Part shown: positions 1 through 11,758 of the stretch, piece after piece
How positions within the stretch are numbered: position 1 is the stretch's first letter
Layout: every line of letters starts with the position of its first letter
Assembly (NCBI GenBank): GCA_903813345.2
Contig: CAIIXF020000001.1
Location: 49,309,885 to 49,373,884, forward strand
Source: Owenia fusiformis
Lineage: Eukaryota; Annelida; Polychaeta; Sabellida; Oweniidae
DNA length: 64,000 nucleotides
Direction of reading: 5' to 3'
Made by a program: the position numbers and the translations under genes
The notes under the pieces: generated by a model
What the model saw: the letters and a program-made list of their open reading frames with translations, nothing else
The model's database searches: none
Told to the model about the DNA's origin: nothing

Positions 1-752
1 ATTTTTTAACTCATTCTGTTCAATTTATAGATATGTTCACAGTCTGCTGTACAACTTTATACCCGTTATAGATCTTCACCATGAAAGAACCTGAAAACAT
101 ATTCAAACTAATGTTATGCATACTTAGTTGTCCATCTTTCCTTACGGTCACACCGAACTATATTTGCTACAATTAAAACAGATAATTAACTAATTCACTC
201 ATAGCTAGGCAGTGTGTGCCCGATTCCAGCCAATCCGAACACCGTATTTCATATAACTGCATTGCATTATATAACCAATAACCCACCCAAGGTCACTCGT
301 TGAATGGTTGTCAAGGCGACAACTTGACTCTACATATTGAAATTGATGCTTTGCCAACGTGACCAAAAAGTTTCATTGAAAATATGTTATTTAGTGATTT
401 CGTATCGTTTACTAGATGATTTCGTGCTCAGAAAATATTTTGCAATGTGTGAAAATAATTCAAGCCCAAGACGTGAATGATTGCTGATTAATTCTACTCA
501 GGCGTTATTTCCTAAGCTTCACACTCGATGCTGCGCATCTCGTTCAAAGGTTGAAATAACACCTTTTTGAAGAATGAGTCAGTCTACATTGCTCTGACTC
601 CAGGGCTTAAATCCTTAATCAGACTGTCAGACACTGATTTGCCACCTCACTTGCTATCAATGTGTTTTCTCTTGATCTTTTTAAGTGAAAGTTCAATCTG
701 CAATGTAAGACAATGTGATGCGTATCAGAACGCATCCGTGCCACATCTGTCG
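1..752. other. Intergenic, nothing recognised
   Basis: AT-rich sequence with only short chance open frames. I see no splice-bounded coding segment, RNA gene or repeat structure here. Confidence 0.4.
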
Positions 753-983
753 TTACCTTTTACAAAGGTTCCAAGAACTGTCTGTATTGCAGCATTTTCT
801 ATATAAACTATGCTGCCCATCGAAGTTTCCTTGATGTTTCTTGACACAATGGTAGCACACGGCATGCCTTGACTTGCACCATGGTGGCTCGATGGCACTC
901 CCCATCACTATGGATACTAGACTCAGCAGTGTTAGTGTCGTCACCAGGATTGAGTGATCTTTTGGAAATGGCAAAAGTCTCAT
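753..983 (-). CDS. Candidate small secreted cysteine-rich peptide (exon)
   Basis: A 76-codon open frame. It begins with a likely signal peptide: the hydrophobic stretch ILVTTLTLLSLVSIVMG is at about residues 12-28. The predicted mature part has six cysteines spaced C-x6-C-x2-C-x17-CC-x8-C and ends in LCKR. Two things favour a real gene. A good splice acceptor (pyrimidine-rich run then TTTTAG at 989-994) lies just five bases before the ATG, so a 5'UTR exon probably lies upstream at higher coordinates. A possible donor (AAAAG|GTAACG, intron starting at 756) overlaps the stop codon, so the exon may instead splice onward. I do not recognise the family. A neuropeptide-like or defensive secreted peptide is possible, but that is inference only. 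Confidence 0.4.
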   Translation of the reverse strand: MRLLPFPKDHSILVTTLTLLSLVSIVMGSAIEPPWCKSRHAVCYHCVKKHQGNFDGQHSLYRKCCNTDSSWNLCKR

Positions 984-3124
984 CTTGCCTAAAATGATAA
1001 GGACGTTAATATTTCAAGACGGACATAACATTAGGTATAGTTGAAAGCCCATGGTATCTTATACTAATATAAAGGCACCAAGAAAAATTATGAAAATAGT
1101 GTATATATTATTGTCTCTACAAAACAAAATAGATTGATAATTGATTAAACAAAAGTGTATAAGCATTTACAAAAAGGTTCCCAGCTAGAACACAATGACA
1201 AGTTTTGAAACCAGTTCAATTTCATAACAGGTGAATTGAAAACAATGCTAGTAGTTCAAGTATACTTAGGCTGAACAAGTCCAATGTGATCGGTTAAAAA
1301 ATTCCCTTATATAGTCTCATCCCTGGAATCTAATCCTACTATTTTGCTATCGGTGGCTACAATAAAAGCAAACTTACTGTTATAATTACAATATACGATT
1401 TTATATTTTAGTTCTGCTCCTCCAGCATTAACTTTTGATTATATATTTTATCCCTTGGTTATCTAATGTTTCAGATATTCGATGCCTATATCTTTGGCTA
1501 CATGTTCATTGAAATGGTTTCATCATTTTGCCACGTCTTTATTTCTGAATTGGCATCACGCAGTAAGTTGTTGATTGAGAAATTAAAGAAACAGAAATAT
1601 AAATACTTCTGGCAACAGCTTGAGAGTCTGAATTTGAATTTGATTTCATATTTTAATTAATACATGATTATTGATCCGTTATTGTATGCTTTAACAGAAG
1701 GTAAATTCTATTTTTTAATCTTAAGAAATCACTGGTGGGCTAAAATGCAGAAAAAAGCAAAAAATCATTACAAAAATTTTAGAATATTCCGGGCTTGTAG
1801 CAATCCTTGTAATTCGTATTTTCTTAAAAGCGAATTATACTTTATTCTAGGGCTAACTAGTGTTCATTTCCTTTAAAGAGGCAACAAGGTCTGTAGAGAG
1901 GGAATTCGCAAATCTTACTTCAGGACAACATCTGGCTTAACATACCTATTTTCAAAATTAATGTATGGATAAACTATCATTAAGAAGAATATCAGCTGAA
2001 ATAATGTTCATCCAGGGGGTTTCTTTGGAGATAATAAAAATATATGTTAGTCTTGATGAAATATCCAAACTTAGATATATTTTGACACTGGTCCATGATC
2101 GTTGAATACTCTGCGCGCAGAGTCTAGTTCAAATCCAGAAATTACCAGTCACTTTCTTTATCAGGAGAGCTGTCAACACAAGAAGTGTTCTAAGCAGCTC
2201 TAGTGAAACTTGGTGCTGTGTTTTGGTCTAATACAAGATGCAGCCTAATTGTAAATAAAATACAGTTATCCATGTACGTAATATGGTTCAACAAAAAAAC
2301 AACAACTAAATATGAGAAACTTATGTGGTATATGCCATGTTTATGTGTCTGATCATATAATCTTGAAATTATCCATCAATTTCTTAAGAAATTGGCGAAA
2401 TTAAGGAAACCAGAAAACACATTTGATGAATTTAACATTACGATTGCTGGATATGTATAAACTACAAGACGAAGCTCTCTTTTAAGAAGTGAAGTCGAAC
2501 GAATGCAAAGGGTAATCGTTGAATGGCCCCTCTGCACGATAGTGCCGACAACAAAATCGAGCATAAAAAGATGTTCGTGATCTTTTTATTAATTTTTTCT
2601 ATAAGACCTCGTAAAATAAGTGTCTGTCGGAGTATGGTATATTCAGCCATGGGCCGAAAAACGTCCATATCTAAATTTTCGATAACCTTTTCAATAATGC
2701 ATGGATTTTAAAAACATTTCTGATTGAAATGCCAAAATGTGTTCTTGCAATGGTTCCTAAATGGGATTAATAAATCTTCATGGGTTCTTCGATACAAAAA
2801 TACAATACGTATATAGACCACAGGGGTGTAAACGAAAATATACAGTTCTCATGATAATTTTCGAAGCAGCAATTTTGATATTCAATTCAAAGTGCCGTCG
2901 CCTTATTTCAATGAGCAAAGCAGGTCATTTATACAAGATAGCATTACAAAAAGATTTACAAACAATTAATCTATTTAACTCAAAAGCTGCTTTTTCGCAC
3001 CGAAATTGAACCACCAATGTGCAATGTAAATACCTGTTGTTTAATATTCTGCACGAATTCGTCAGACTTGGATCCTGAATCCGCCCCTGTGAGGAAGATG
3101 AATTTGAATGGGCCGGGTACATAC
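984..3124. other. Intergenic with a dispersed-repeat copy
   Basis: No convincing coding exon. About 1979-2115 is a diverged copy of a sequence found again at about 61640-61770. Around 2515-2540 is a further fragment (TTGAATGGCCCCTCTGCAC) resembling the end of that second copy. The rest is AT-rich with only short open frames. Confidence 0.45.
1979..2115 (+). repeat. Dispersed repeat, copy 1
   Basis: Shares long stretches with about 61640-61770 in the same orientation, including AATATCAGCT, GGGGGTTTCTTTG, GATGTTAGTCTTGATGAAAT-like text and GACACTGGTCCATGATC. The two copies differ by scattered substitutions. No terminal repeat is visible, so the element class is unknown. Confidence 0.6.
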
Positions 3125-3141
3125 AATTGCACTGAACGAAC
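3125..3141. repeat. Target site duplication of the LINE (left copy)
   Basis: The 17-bp sequence AATTGCACTGAACGAAC here recurs exactly at 6340-6356 on the other side of the LINE. This is as expected for target-primed reverse transcription. Confidence 0.85.
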
Positions 3142-3284
3142 AAGTTCGAGAGATTCAAGATTCAAGATTCAAGATTTTATTGTGTTTCAAACCAAACACT
3201 TGGTTTCCTCACAAAATCAATTACAAGACATTTACATATAATTATACAGTTAAAAAAACAACATGCATTGTTTCACAAATACCA

Positions 3285-5723
3285 TCATACAATCTTTCCT
3301 TTTTCAAATAGCTCCCGACGCTGATTAAAAAGTTTATTTATAAAATGTATCAATTCGTTAACAATTTCAAAATCATCAGAAGTCATCAAAAAGTTATATT
3401 TTTCTTTATCCGACATATTATCAAATGTGTCAATAAAACTTAGTTTATTAAAAAATTCAAATCTACATTTTTTATAGCCATCACACACAAGAAGAAAATG
3501 CTTTTCATCCTCTACTTCCCCCTTATTGCAAATCTGACAAATTCTTTCATTTATTTCAAGTCGATGCTGTTTAGTGCCATCTTTTTTCTTTTTCTCGTGT
3601 CTCCCTGTTTCAATTCTTAAATTATGGTTTGCTAATCTAAACCTGGCCATTTTAAAAATTAACATTTTGTTCACGCTTAATGTTAAATATCTTTCCAGAT
3701 TGTAATCAATTTTCATATAATTTCCAAGTTTTCTATTTTCCCTTATAGCTCTATCATTAAGTTCTATATATTTTCTTTGCATTTCAAGTTTAATTGCTTT
3801 TAGTAATCGTTTTATTCCAAACGTACTCCCATTTTCAAAGACATGTTGAAAATGAAAGTACTTTAATATGCATTCCATATGTTTGACATATATGTTATTT
3901 TTATCCCGAAATGATATATTTATTAAGCTATCCGCGTTTGTTTGATGCACACATTTCAACCAATATTTTATGGAATATATAAGTGAGTCTATAGCTAATG
4001 GAAATCTTCCTAAATCTTTTTTAACGGCATAACTTGAAGTATATTTGTTAACCCCTAAAAGGAATTTGCAAAATTTATTGTGTATTTTTTCAGGAATAAA
4101 GTCTTCATAAGAACTCTCTAGTTTAAGGTCCCCTTGACTAATCCTTCTGTCAACTTTCAAGTGAAGCATTGACCAAAATTCACTTCCGTATAATAATATA
4201 GGCTTAACACACATGTCAAAGATTTTTGTGTGCAATTCTACATTGATAGTTGAAAACTTAAAATTTTGTCTCATCATAAAAATAACTTTCATCGCCTTCT
4301 TACTTAATTCTGATATGCCATGTTTCAAACTCCCAGAGCTTTTTAAAACAAATCCCAAATATTTATATTCATTTACTTTTTCTATATTTATACTTCCAAA
4401 TTTAAAATGACTGTGTTTTATTATTTTTCCTGATTTATTAAAAATCACAACTTTCGTTTTTTCAATATTAATGTTTAATTTCCATTTTGAACAATATGTT
4501 TTTAGTTTATCAAGACAGTATTGTAGTCCCTCATTTGTTTCTGATATCAAGACCAGATCATCCGCATATAAGAGTACATTTATTAACGTTTCATCATTAC
4601 TACCGATTTTGACAGGCTTACATTGGTCATCAAAAATATCTATTATGTCATTTATATATAAGTTGAAACATAAAGGACTGATTAAGCAGCCTTGTTTTAA
4701 TCCTAATTTAGAGTGTATTGGACTTGTTAACCCGTTTTTAAGTTTTACTCTGTATATGACACTTGAGTACATGTTATCGATTATATCATATATTTTGCCT
4801 CCCATGCCTAGATTTTTTAATTTCTGCAATAAAAGTGGCCTGGGTATGCTATCATAGGCTTTTCTGAAATCTACAAAGCATGTATATAAATATTTCCCTA
4901 CCGTCACGTGTTTATCAATTAGCTGTTTCAATATCAATAAGTGATCTGCAGTTCGGCAATTCTTTTTAAACCCGATTTGTTCTCTATGAATTATATTTTG
5001 CGACTCTATGAATTCTTCCATTCTTTTATTCAAAATATCCGCAAACAATTTACTCATTGCACTTGATAACGCAATCCCACGATAATTATTTGGTAATAAA
5101 TAATCTCCACTTTTAAATAAAGGTTTAATTAGACTCTCTCTCCATTGAGTAGGGTAAATGTTATTGTCAAGGATATTATTAAAAAGATTTCTTATCACCT
5201 GTATCAACATGTCTGGACTATTTTTTAACATTTCATTTCTAATTGAATCTAAACCAACGGCTTTATTGCTCTTCAACTTATTTATACTTTTTTTAAGTTC
5301 TTTCATTGATATTCCACGATTAAAGTGTTCTATGTCAATAAAAGTATAATTATTATCCTTTTTGCTATCATATTTACCAACTTGTTCCATATTCTCTTTC
5401 ATTAAATCTTTGAAATATCGAACCCATTTATCGGGAGCTATTTGATTACATTTATCATCCTTAACATCATGTTTACCATCTTTGAATTCCTCTATGGTTT
5501 TCCAAAATGCTTTCGGGTCATTTTTTTCTAGTTTCATTACACCTCTCACCAATTTATCCTTATATTCTCGTTTCTTTTTACGTATAACTGATTTATATAT
5601 TTTTCTTAATCTATTCAATTCTTTAATATTTCCATCTGTTGGGCATTGCCCTACTAGTACTCCAATATTTCTTATTCGTTTTTTCAAACATTTACAATCT
5701 GTATCAAACCATTTGTTCTTCAC
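3285..5723 (-). CDS. LINE ORF2 protein, reverse transcriptase part
   Basis: An open frame of 812 codons inside the LINE. The true frame runs upstream through GHSKNKKVKNKWF without needing its own start. The RT domain is at about residues 190-470: FVDFRKAYDSI (283-293), GLKQGCLISPL (341-351) and the catalytic YADD box (386-389), followed by a thumb-like region. Near the C-terminus a C-x2-C-x9-H-x4-C motif (C729, C732, H742, C747) matches the zinc-knuckle-like end found in many LINE ORF2 proteins. The enzyme would copy element RNA into DNA at a nicked target. It is cut off from its endonuclease by a frameshift, so this copy is probably not autonomous. Confidence 0.88.
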   Translation of the reverse strand: MKNKWFDTDCKCLKKRIRNIGVLVGQCPTDGNIKELNRLRKIYKSVIRKKKREYKDKLVRGVMKLEKNDPKAFWKTIEEFKDGKHDVKDDKCNQIAPDKWVRYFKDLMKENMEQVGKYDSKKDNNYTFIDIEHFNRGISMKELKKSINKLKSNKAVGLDSIRNEMLKNSPDMLIQVIRNLFNNILDNNIYPTQWRESLIKPLFKSGDYLLPNNYRGIALSSAMSKLFADILNKRMEEFIESQNIIHREQIGFKKNCRTADHLLILKQLIDKHVTVGKYLYTCFVDFRKAYDSIPRPLLLQKLKNLGMGGKIYDIIDNMYSSVIYRVKLKNGLTSPIHSKLGLKQGCLISPLCFNLYINDIIDIFDDQCKPVKIGSNDETLINVLLYADDLVLISETNEGLQYCLDKLKTYCSKWKLNINIEKTKVVIFNKSGKIIKHSHFKFGSINIEKVNEYKYLGFVLKSSGSLKHGISELSKKAMKVIFMMRQNFKFSTINVELHTKIFDMCVKPILLYGSEFWSMLHLKVDRRISQGDLKLESSYEDFIPEKIHNKFCKFLLGVNKYTSSYAVKKDLGRFPLAIDSLIYSIKYWLKCVHQTNADSLINISFRDKNNIYVKHMECILKYFHFQHVFENGSTFGIKRLLKAIKLEMQRKYIELNDRAIRENRKLGNYMKIDYNLERYLTLSVNKMLIFKMARFRLANHNLRIETGRHEKKKKDGTKQHRLEINERICQICNKGEVEDEKHFLLVCDGYKKCRFEFFNKLSFIDTFDNMSDKEKYNFLMTSDDFEIVNELIHFINKLFNQRRELFEKGKIV

Positions 5724-6277
5724 CTTCTTGTTTTTAGAATGACCCCCGTACTTACAATTGGCCTACATTTAATAGCAATTGTTGCATGCTTATAAATATC
5801 AACTATTTTTTTAACAATATCGTTCAGGTAATCTTTGTTGCTATTATACTCTCTAAGTTTTATTCCCATAACATGTTTTATTTCTTGTTCAACTCCAACT
5901 GAGCTCATGTGTACCTTAAACTTTTCAGCAATAATATCATTCCATTTAGGAGTCACGGGAATTGGTTCTAGATTCGTAATATCTTCGTTATCGTTCAACA
6001 CTCTCACCATGTCTAATGCAACACATATTTGACAATGATCAGAAAACTCTGTTAAATCTTGAACCTTAAAAAACAATACTTTTTTTAATAACTCTACATC
6101 TACAATACAGAAGTCGATTGTCGAAGCACCGTTGTACTGGTAACACGTCAATTTCCCCATACTATCACCCACTGTCCTACCATTTAGAATACGCATCTGA
6201 CTTGAAATACATAACTCTAGCATTTCTTTGCCCCATGCATCAGTTTTTTCATATTTTTTTGAATTTCTGTCCCTCAT
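5720..6277 (-). pseudogene. LINE ORF2 endonuclease C-terminal fragment
   Basis: This open frame encodes the last part of an APE-like endonuclease. The motif FSDHCQI at about residues 79-85 carries the SDH catalytic signature, and TIDFCIVD precedes it. The N-terminal catalytic residues are absent because the element is truncated at 6339. The frame ends after ILKTRR, overlapping the RT frame, because of a one-base shift somewhere near 5755-5775. In the other frame the expected linker KYGGHSKNKK continues into RT. The shift is either a real mutation or a sequencing error. Confidence 0.8.
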
Positions 6278-6339
6278 AACATTATCTACTTGGTAATTTG
6301 CTGGTAGGAAATCATTACACCTCGAGAGTAAATTGGGTA

Positions 6340-6356
6340 AATTGCACTGAACGAAC
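6340..6356. repeat. Target site duplication of the LINE (right copy)
   Basis: Exact copy of the 17 bp at 3125-3141. It marks the 5' truncation point of the minus-strand LINE at 6339. Confidence 0.85.
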
Positions 6357-8010
6357 TGCTATGGACGACGTAAAGAATTTTGAAGATTTAGGATTCGAAA
6401 TGTTTTAGTTTATTTTTGGATCATCGACTGAAGCAAAAGTAAGTAAACCATGCCTTTCATTTAATCAAAGCATTCAACATGTTCAAATTAGGCTGGACCT
6501 CCTGATTTAATCCCAAAATTGTATTTTGACGACGACATATTAAAATTTTCGTAAAATCCAAATCAAATGTCGAGTTTTCATTTCATTTTGATATTCAATT
6601 TCAAATTCAGTTCAAATTCAGACGAAGTTGTTATGTCATGTATGTATCAAGTCCTTTTTGGTTCTCATTATGATTATGATTAATTGTCACTCGAGACTCT
6701 CAAGGGAACCAGGCTGCATCATCAAAGTTCTTCAAGACACAATCATAAGTAGTCCAACAACATTAGACCTAGCCTGGGCCTCGTTTCTTATCTGACATGT
6801 CTTATGGCCCCGGCTAGGTCTAACTTCCATGATGATTTTGCCCTTGATGCGATCATTTAATCGTTCAGCAGGTTTCGACATGCGGAACTAATTAAACCGT
6901 AATAAGATGGTATCGTTACAGAAATAATGTGATCAACGCATGCATACATACCTTATGAATAAATACAAATCATCACATACCCCCCTGTAACCTCATCGAT
7001 GTATAATTATGAAAATGTTGGGAGAAGGCTTTTTCTTAGTTTAGAAAACTCTGTTCTGGTTCCGGTAACATCGAAATGGCAAATCCTTTCAGGAATAAAC
7101 CGCCGTTAGCAACACTGAACGAAACAAGTTCATAAAACGAAACGAACCCCGGTTATCCTATATATACGTACAAAATATTGTAATACTGTAGGAGGCTTGC
7201 GATAAACATGATTAAGTTTCCTACTTTTTTCCTGTTTTATTTTCAGAATTATGGTAAATTTCTGGCTAAAATGCTAAAGCTTTCAACATCTTTGGACAGA
7301 CGCAAGCATGTGATACTGAATAATTAGATATTTTTCTTAACATGTTTAAATATATATTGTGCCAAAGTTTTCTCTCCCAGAAAGTCAGTGATTTCCCATT
7401 GTAATAACTCAGATGCGAGTAGGTAGTTACCAGTTTCACCACCAGGTGGCTCATTCAGGTCACATAGCATGACATAGTTATGCAAATTAAAATAATGTAA
7501 AAGAAAATATTATCTGTCCAATACAAGAAAACATATTTCACTTTTTGTGACTTTATATGTTGAATCTCCCCGTAGTAGCATTTACATTTTCCAAAACAAA
7601 AATTTTTCAAAATTGATCAACAATATTTGAAGCAATATTTCTTGATGTACTTTTACATGTACATTTCAAATACTAGATAGTATGACATCATTTTGACTGA
7701 ATGTTTAATGACGATCAAGTAAGGTTTTTTAACATTAGAGTAATGAGATCGAAAAAAGCTGAAAAGTGTTGATTTGAAAAAAATCAGATTTGGAGGTATC
7801 GAGATAAATCAGGTGTGAAGTATAGGTTAAAAGTACATTTACTTGCTCCAATATCGTGATAAAACACATGTGTTTAACTTTTCTCTCATTGAGTAAATGA
7901 AATATCATTGTAGAAAAATATGTTTTATAAAATAGCATATACAAAACTTCTGTTTAATTTTATTAAGAACATCATACATTTAAGAGCTAGGAATAAAACA
8001 ACCATGCTTA
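6357..8010. other. Intergenic, one small inverted repeat
   Basis: No coding exon recognised. An imperfect hairpin sits at about 6762-6836: TTAGACCTAGCC...GGGCC on the left pairs with GGCCCCGGCTAGGTCTAA on the right. It could be a short foldback remnant. The rest is AT-rich. Confidence 0.4.
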
Positions 8011-8015
8011 TACAT

Positions 8016-8240
8016 CAGTGTTCTCCCCAAAAAAAATTTTCAACTGGGTGCAAGATTTCAAGTCTAAAAAAATCAGCACTCGCTACGCTCACAATATCTC
8101 AGTGTAGGTGCTTACTTCACTCATTCTTTAAATCAGAAGTTGAAGTGCAGATGCCAACTGGGTGCCAACTGGGGGGCCTTTGGTTTCAAGTAGGGGGAGC
8201 CCCCGGTAAAAGTGACATGGGGAGATCACTGTACATGTAA
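8016..8240 (+). repeat. Dispersed repeat family 'CAGTGTTCTCC', copy 1
   Basis: Starts CAGTGTTCTCCCC, then AACTGGGTGCAAGATTTC and, later, GGGGGAGCCCCC. Related copies lie at about 25744-25940, 28340-28525 and, in reverse, 51604-51730. They share 'tgggtgcaa', 'gcgccc' and 'aatgctgg' elements and a terminus like CAGTGTTCTCC. Probably a non-autonomous DNA transposon. The family name is not known to me. Confidence 0.5.
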
Positions 8241-10834
8241 TCTTATCACAATACATCACCACATTGAAGTTATTAAAATGTAACAATTGTTACAAAGCAT
8301 GTATGCTGAGTAAAATACATGATCCCAGTTATAAACAATTGAGTGTATTCCTAGGTACTTTTTTGCAAGCAGAAAACCATGAACAATTACCATAATTTAA
8401 TATTTAGGCACAATTATTCAACACAATCACAATCTAGCACAATCAATGACATCTATATTTCTTTGAGCTGAAATTACCAGTAATCAAATGCATCAATAAT
8501 GTTGCTTTTTAAAGTTTTTATAAATAACAATAGAGTAAACTTGGGTGAATACACGCGCTGTTTGAATAAAGCAAAGATTCGTATCATACTGGATGGTTAT
8601 AATAAATATCAATATTGAAGAACAATTTCGTTTCGCTGACCAAGTTTACTTTGGCGACGCACAGACAGACATTGCCGGTTGAAATATTCGTCTCATAAAT
8701 TGGTTAGAATAAGACTCATTTTACGATTAAAAATGAACATTTAACACAATAATATTATGTGAAATCGCCTGATGAAATGTGGTTTTATATTATTGTTAAG
8801 TATCAGTGTCATATTAGCGAGGAAAAGTGGTTTCGATAGATCCACAACTTGCATCAAAGGAAAGAATAGCATGGAGGTTAAACTCAATAATGGCCCCAAG
8901 GAAATTCCTAATAATAAAGAACGCCGTTATTGAGTTTAACGCTTTGACGCTGAACTAAATCATAAGTAGTTATGGAGTGGGGGTGATTTGAAAAATCAAT
9001 TCATGGGGGTACACTTAGTGTTTAGTTTACTGTGTGAACATTAAAGTTACAAAACTTCAAATTCATTTTTGAAAATGATTTTCGCCTTCTGTGCTATTTT
9101 GATTTTGGAGAGCTTTTTTGAACATAAAGAACAATATCAATTTTTAATAGTTTTTCTCTGCAGGTTATGCAAATAAGAATTAAGTCATAAAGAGGCCTGA
9201 ACTCGTAATCCAATAGGGGAGTTAGGGCTTCCAAACCTTTGGAGGGATTGTATCATGGGCATGATTGTATGTATAAATACAAAAATGCTTTTATGTGAAG
9301 AACTCTAATGATAACCCTATTTGAGAATATCATAAAAATGAAAATGCCTGGTCACCAAATCCTGGCTACACCATTGACATGAGGGTCCCATTCATGAGAT
9401 ACGCAATGATTTTGAGAATGTGCAGATTACTGACATAGACAAAGAAAATTGTTGGTCTGGGATATAGCTCAAGATTTACTTCGGTCCAAAGCCTTCTCTA
9501 TATTCCGGCTTTGAGGAGGAAGATTGAGCTGCCTTAGTATTATAAATATTGTAAATCATTGTGTCACACGCACAGTAAATATGGCATAATAATATGAAAT
9601 ATACCTTTATGTATAGATTTGAAGAACATCAGCTCACATCCCGTCTGAATCTATTGTTATATTTGATTTTTTTAAGCGAGAATAATTTCAAAGTTTCCTC
9701 CATTTTATTCACGTCCAGAACCGGAAGCCATTTTTAGCTACAGCGAGAAAATTCCACCATGTGTCAAACTCCGAAATGAAATTTTGAAATATCTAAATCC
9801 AGACAAGCAAAGCTTCATCCTAAATATGATTAATATTCTTAGAAATATTTATAAAATTTATTAAAAATGAATTCTAGGTGCGTGTAGGTGCGTGTAGCAC
9901 AGTACATACGAAATCAATGAAGTTACGTCTAGCTGTAAGCTAGAGACTCGAGTAACTCAAGATCAATTGCTGTTAGAGGGAAGTTCTCTCATATACTTTA
10001 CACATACATAATATGGTTAAAGGATGATAACTGCTGACTGTGGTACATAGCAGCCCTGCTGTGGATCTTCCAAGAGGGATACGTCTACATCATCGGCTTT
10101 CAAAAGTTCATGGTCTTTATCTAAAAAAAAGGTTGCACTTGGCTTGCTCCTTCACTTGGTTCTCTGACTCTTTCACCAAGCACATTCTTCTTTCCTCCAA
10201 GTCTCCTGACCGCAGCATCCTCAGCATCATGTGCGGAATATCTTGGGAAAAGTACTTTAACAAGTTAAGTTAAACCCAATTCTGGCTTAATATATTAATC
10301 TGAAGTTTCTTTGGGTTGGATTGCTATTCCTGCCAAGTAATTAAATTTCAGATAATAAATAAGGCTCAGACTAGGTTCAACTTGCTGAACTAGGGGAAAA
10401 GTTATCAAAATCTAGCTCAAAAAGGGGGGCGCACCCAACGCACACTAAAAATGTGATTTTACTTGAAATTTATTTCTTCAAATGTTGTGTTAAACTGAGG
10501 TGAAACTGCTTGAAAATATATTGATTGCCACTCTGATATATTTGACCAAAAGTAAAACACTCATATGATTATTAAATTATTTTTATTTGAACTACTGGTC
10601 ATAAATTACAAACCAGCAGATTCCCACCTACAGTTGTAGATGAAAAATAGTTAAGTCATGCAAAATATGCACTTTCACTGTTAATAAGTGTTTTTATTAT
10701 TTTCTATATCTAAGTACACTGTAGCATGTTTTAATGATTTATATGCTTAAAAGGGCCATCTAACGTCAATTTTACCATCATGAAATCAAACATTTAATTC
10801 TAAACATCGCCATAATACAGTAGTATTGAGCCAT
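8241..10834. other. Intergenic with hairpin and dispersed repeat
   Basis: A hairpin at about 8876-8941 pairs GTTAAACTCAATAATGGC with GCCGTTATTGAGTTTAAC. About 8990-9120 resembles 37060-37190 in the same orientation (TAAAGTTACA, then TCATTTTTGAAAAT, ATTTTCGCCT). The small coding-like fragment at 10030-10270 is listed separately. Otherwise AT-rich and featureless. Confidence 0.45.
10020..10270 (-). pseudogene. Unrecognised coding-like fragment with a frameshift
   Basis: On the minus strand two frames join across a run of eight T/A bases (10123-10130). The first reads KYFSQDIPHMMLRMLRSGDL and continues for about 20 residues to NLFF. The second, one base shifted, reads DKDHELLKADDVDVSLLEDP and continues to QQGCYVPQ. 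Both halves have a charged, protein-like composition unlike the AT-rich surroundings, and nothing else nearby is coding. It could be a decayed gene or transposon fragment, or an exon with a sequencing error. I do not recognise the family. Confidence 0.3.
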
Positions 10835-11758
10835 GGAGTTGAAGTTTAAAGGAACATTCCTTGCCAGACTATTTCTCTCCTGATATGATAGCTACAATCA
10901 TATATACACTTTACATATTTAGCAAAATACGGGAAATTTTTTTGATATGGTCAATATTGATCATTTAAAAATGTAGTACTCATTCCCAGTAAGCTGCCAT
11001 CTTTTCAGATTTCTTTCAGGAAGTGATGTCATCGACTCTCACCTGTTATAACCTTGTCTATTACAGTATAGGAAAGAAGTACAAAATCACTTCTAAACAA
11101 GAAGCCCTTATCTTCTTTGTAAAAATATTTTCAGGAGTTGCCAACTTAGAACTAAAGAAGAGATCATCAAAAGGATTTTAATCATAGACCAAATTGAAAA
11201 AAATATTCAGCTGGTTTAGTAATTCTAATAGCTCCTTACCTAATGTTATATGCAAAGTTGAGAGTCGATGACATCACTTCCTGAGTGAAATTTTAAAAGA
11301 TGGCAGCCTACTGGAATTGAGCACTACATTTTTAAGTGATCAATATTGACCATTTCAAAAAAAATTCTGTTTTTTGATAAACTTGAAAAGTATGTAAGTT
11401 CAGTAAGTAAAACTAATTTTGCTCTCAAACTTTTATTTTTTGTCATTTATCTTTCAAATTTTCAGTGAAGAAGCATTTGACATTCTTCTAACTACCCTGA
11501 AAAATTAAATAAGATATGATGAATAATAGCAAAACAATGGTTGTCATAGTAACATGAATACGGGTTCTGCGGAGCAATTTCTTACTTTAATAATGTTATA
11601 ATGCAATGAAATTGATTAAGATTAATGCTGCATATGTCTTTGTTTGCTATGGCTGAAAGTCACGACAAACATAACAACAACATACACAAATATGATACCA
11701 TGGCAACAGTAGTCTATGACATCACAGACAGATGATACAACAGATGGAATGATCCAGA

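Larger units (their letters stand above)
3142..6339 (-). mobile_element. 5'-truncated non-LTR retrotransposon (LINE), 3.2 kb
   Basis: The element lies on the minus strand between exact 17-bp target duplications (3125-3141 and 6340-6356). Its 3' end, at low coordinates, carries short tandem copies of a TTGAATC heptamer, a microsatellite-type tail instead of poly(A). It contains the end of an APE-type endonuclease, a complete reverse transcriptase and a C-terminal CCHC-like motif. The 5' part, including most of the endonuclease, is missing, as is usual for truncated insertions. The RT motifs and tail suggest the Jockey/CR1/L2-like group, but the clade is not resolved. A frameshift near 5755-5775 separates endonuclease and RT. 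The intact target duplications and long open RT frame point to a fairly recent insertion. Confidence 0.9.

Noticed and set aside
4471-4857. 128-codon plus-strand frame inside the LINE
   Set aside because: Antisense shadow of the RT coding region.
7920-8240. 106-codon plus-strand frame
   Set aside because: It crosses the edge of a dispersed repeat (starting at 8016), and its sequence has no protein-like pattern.
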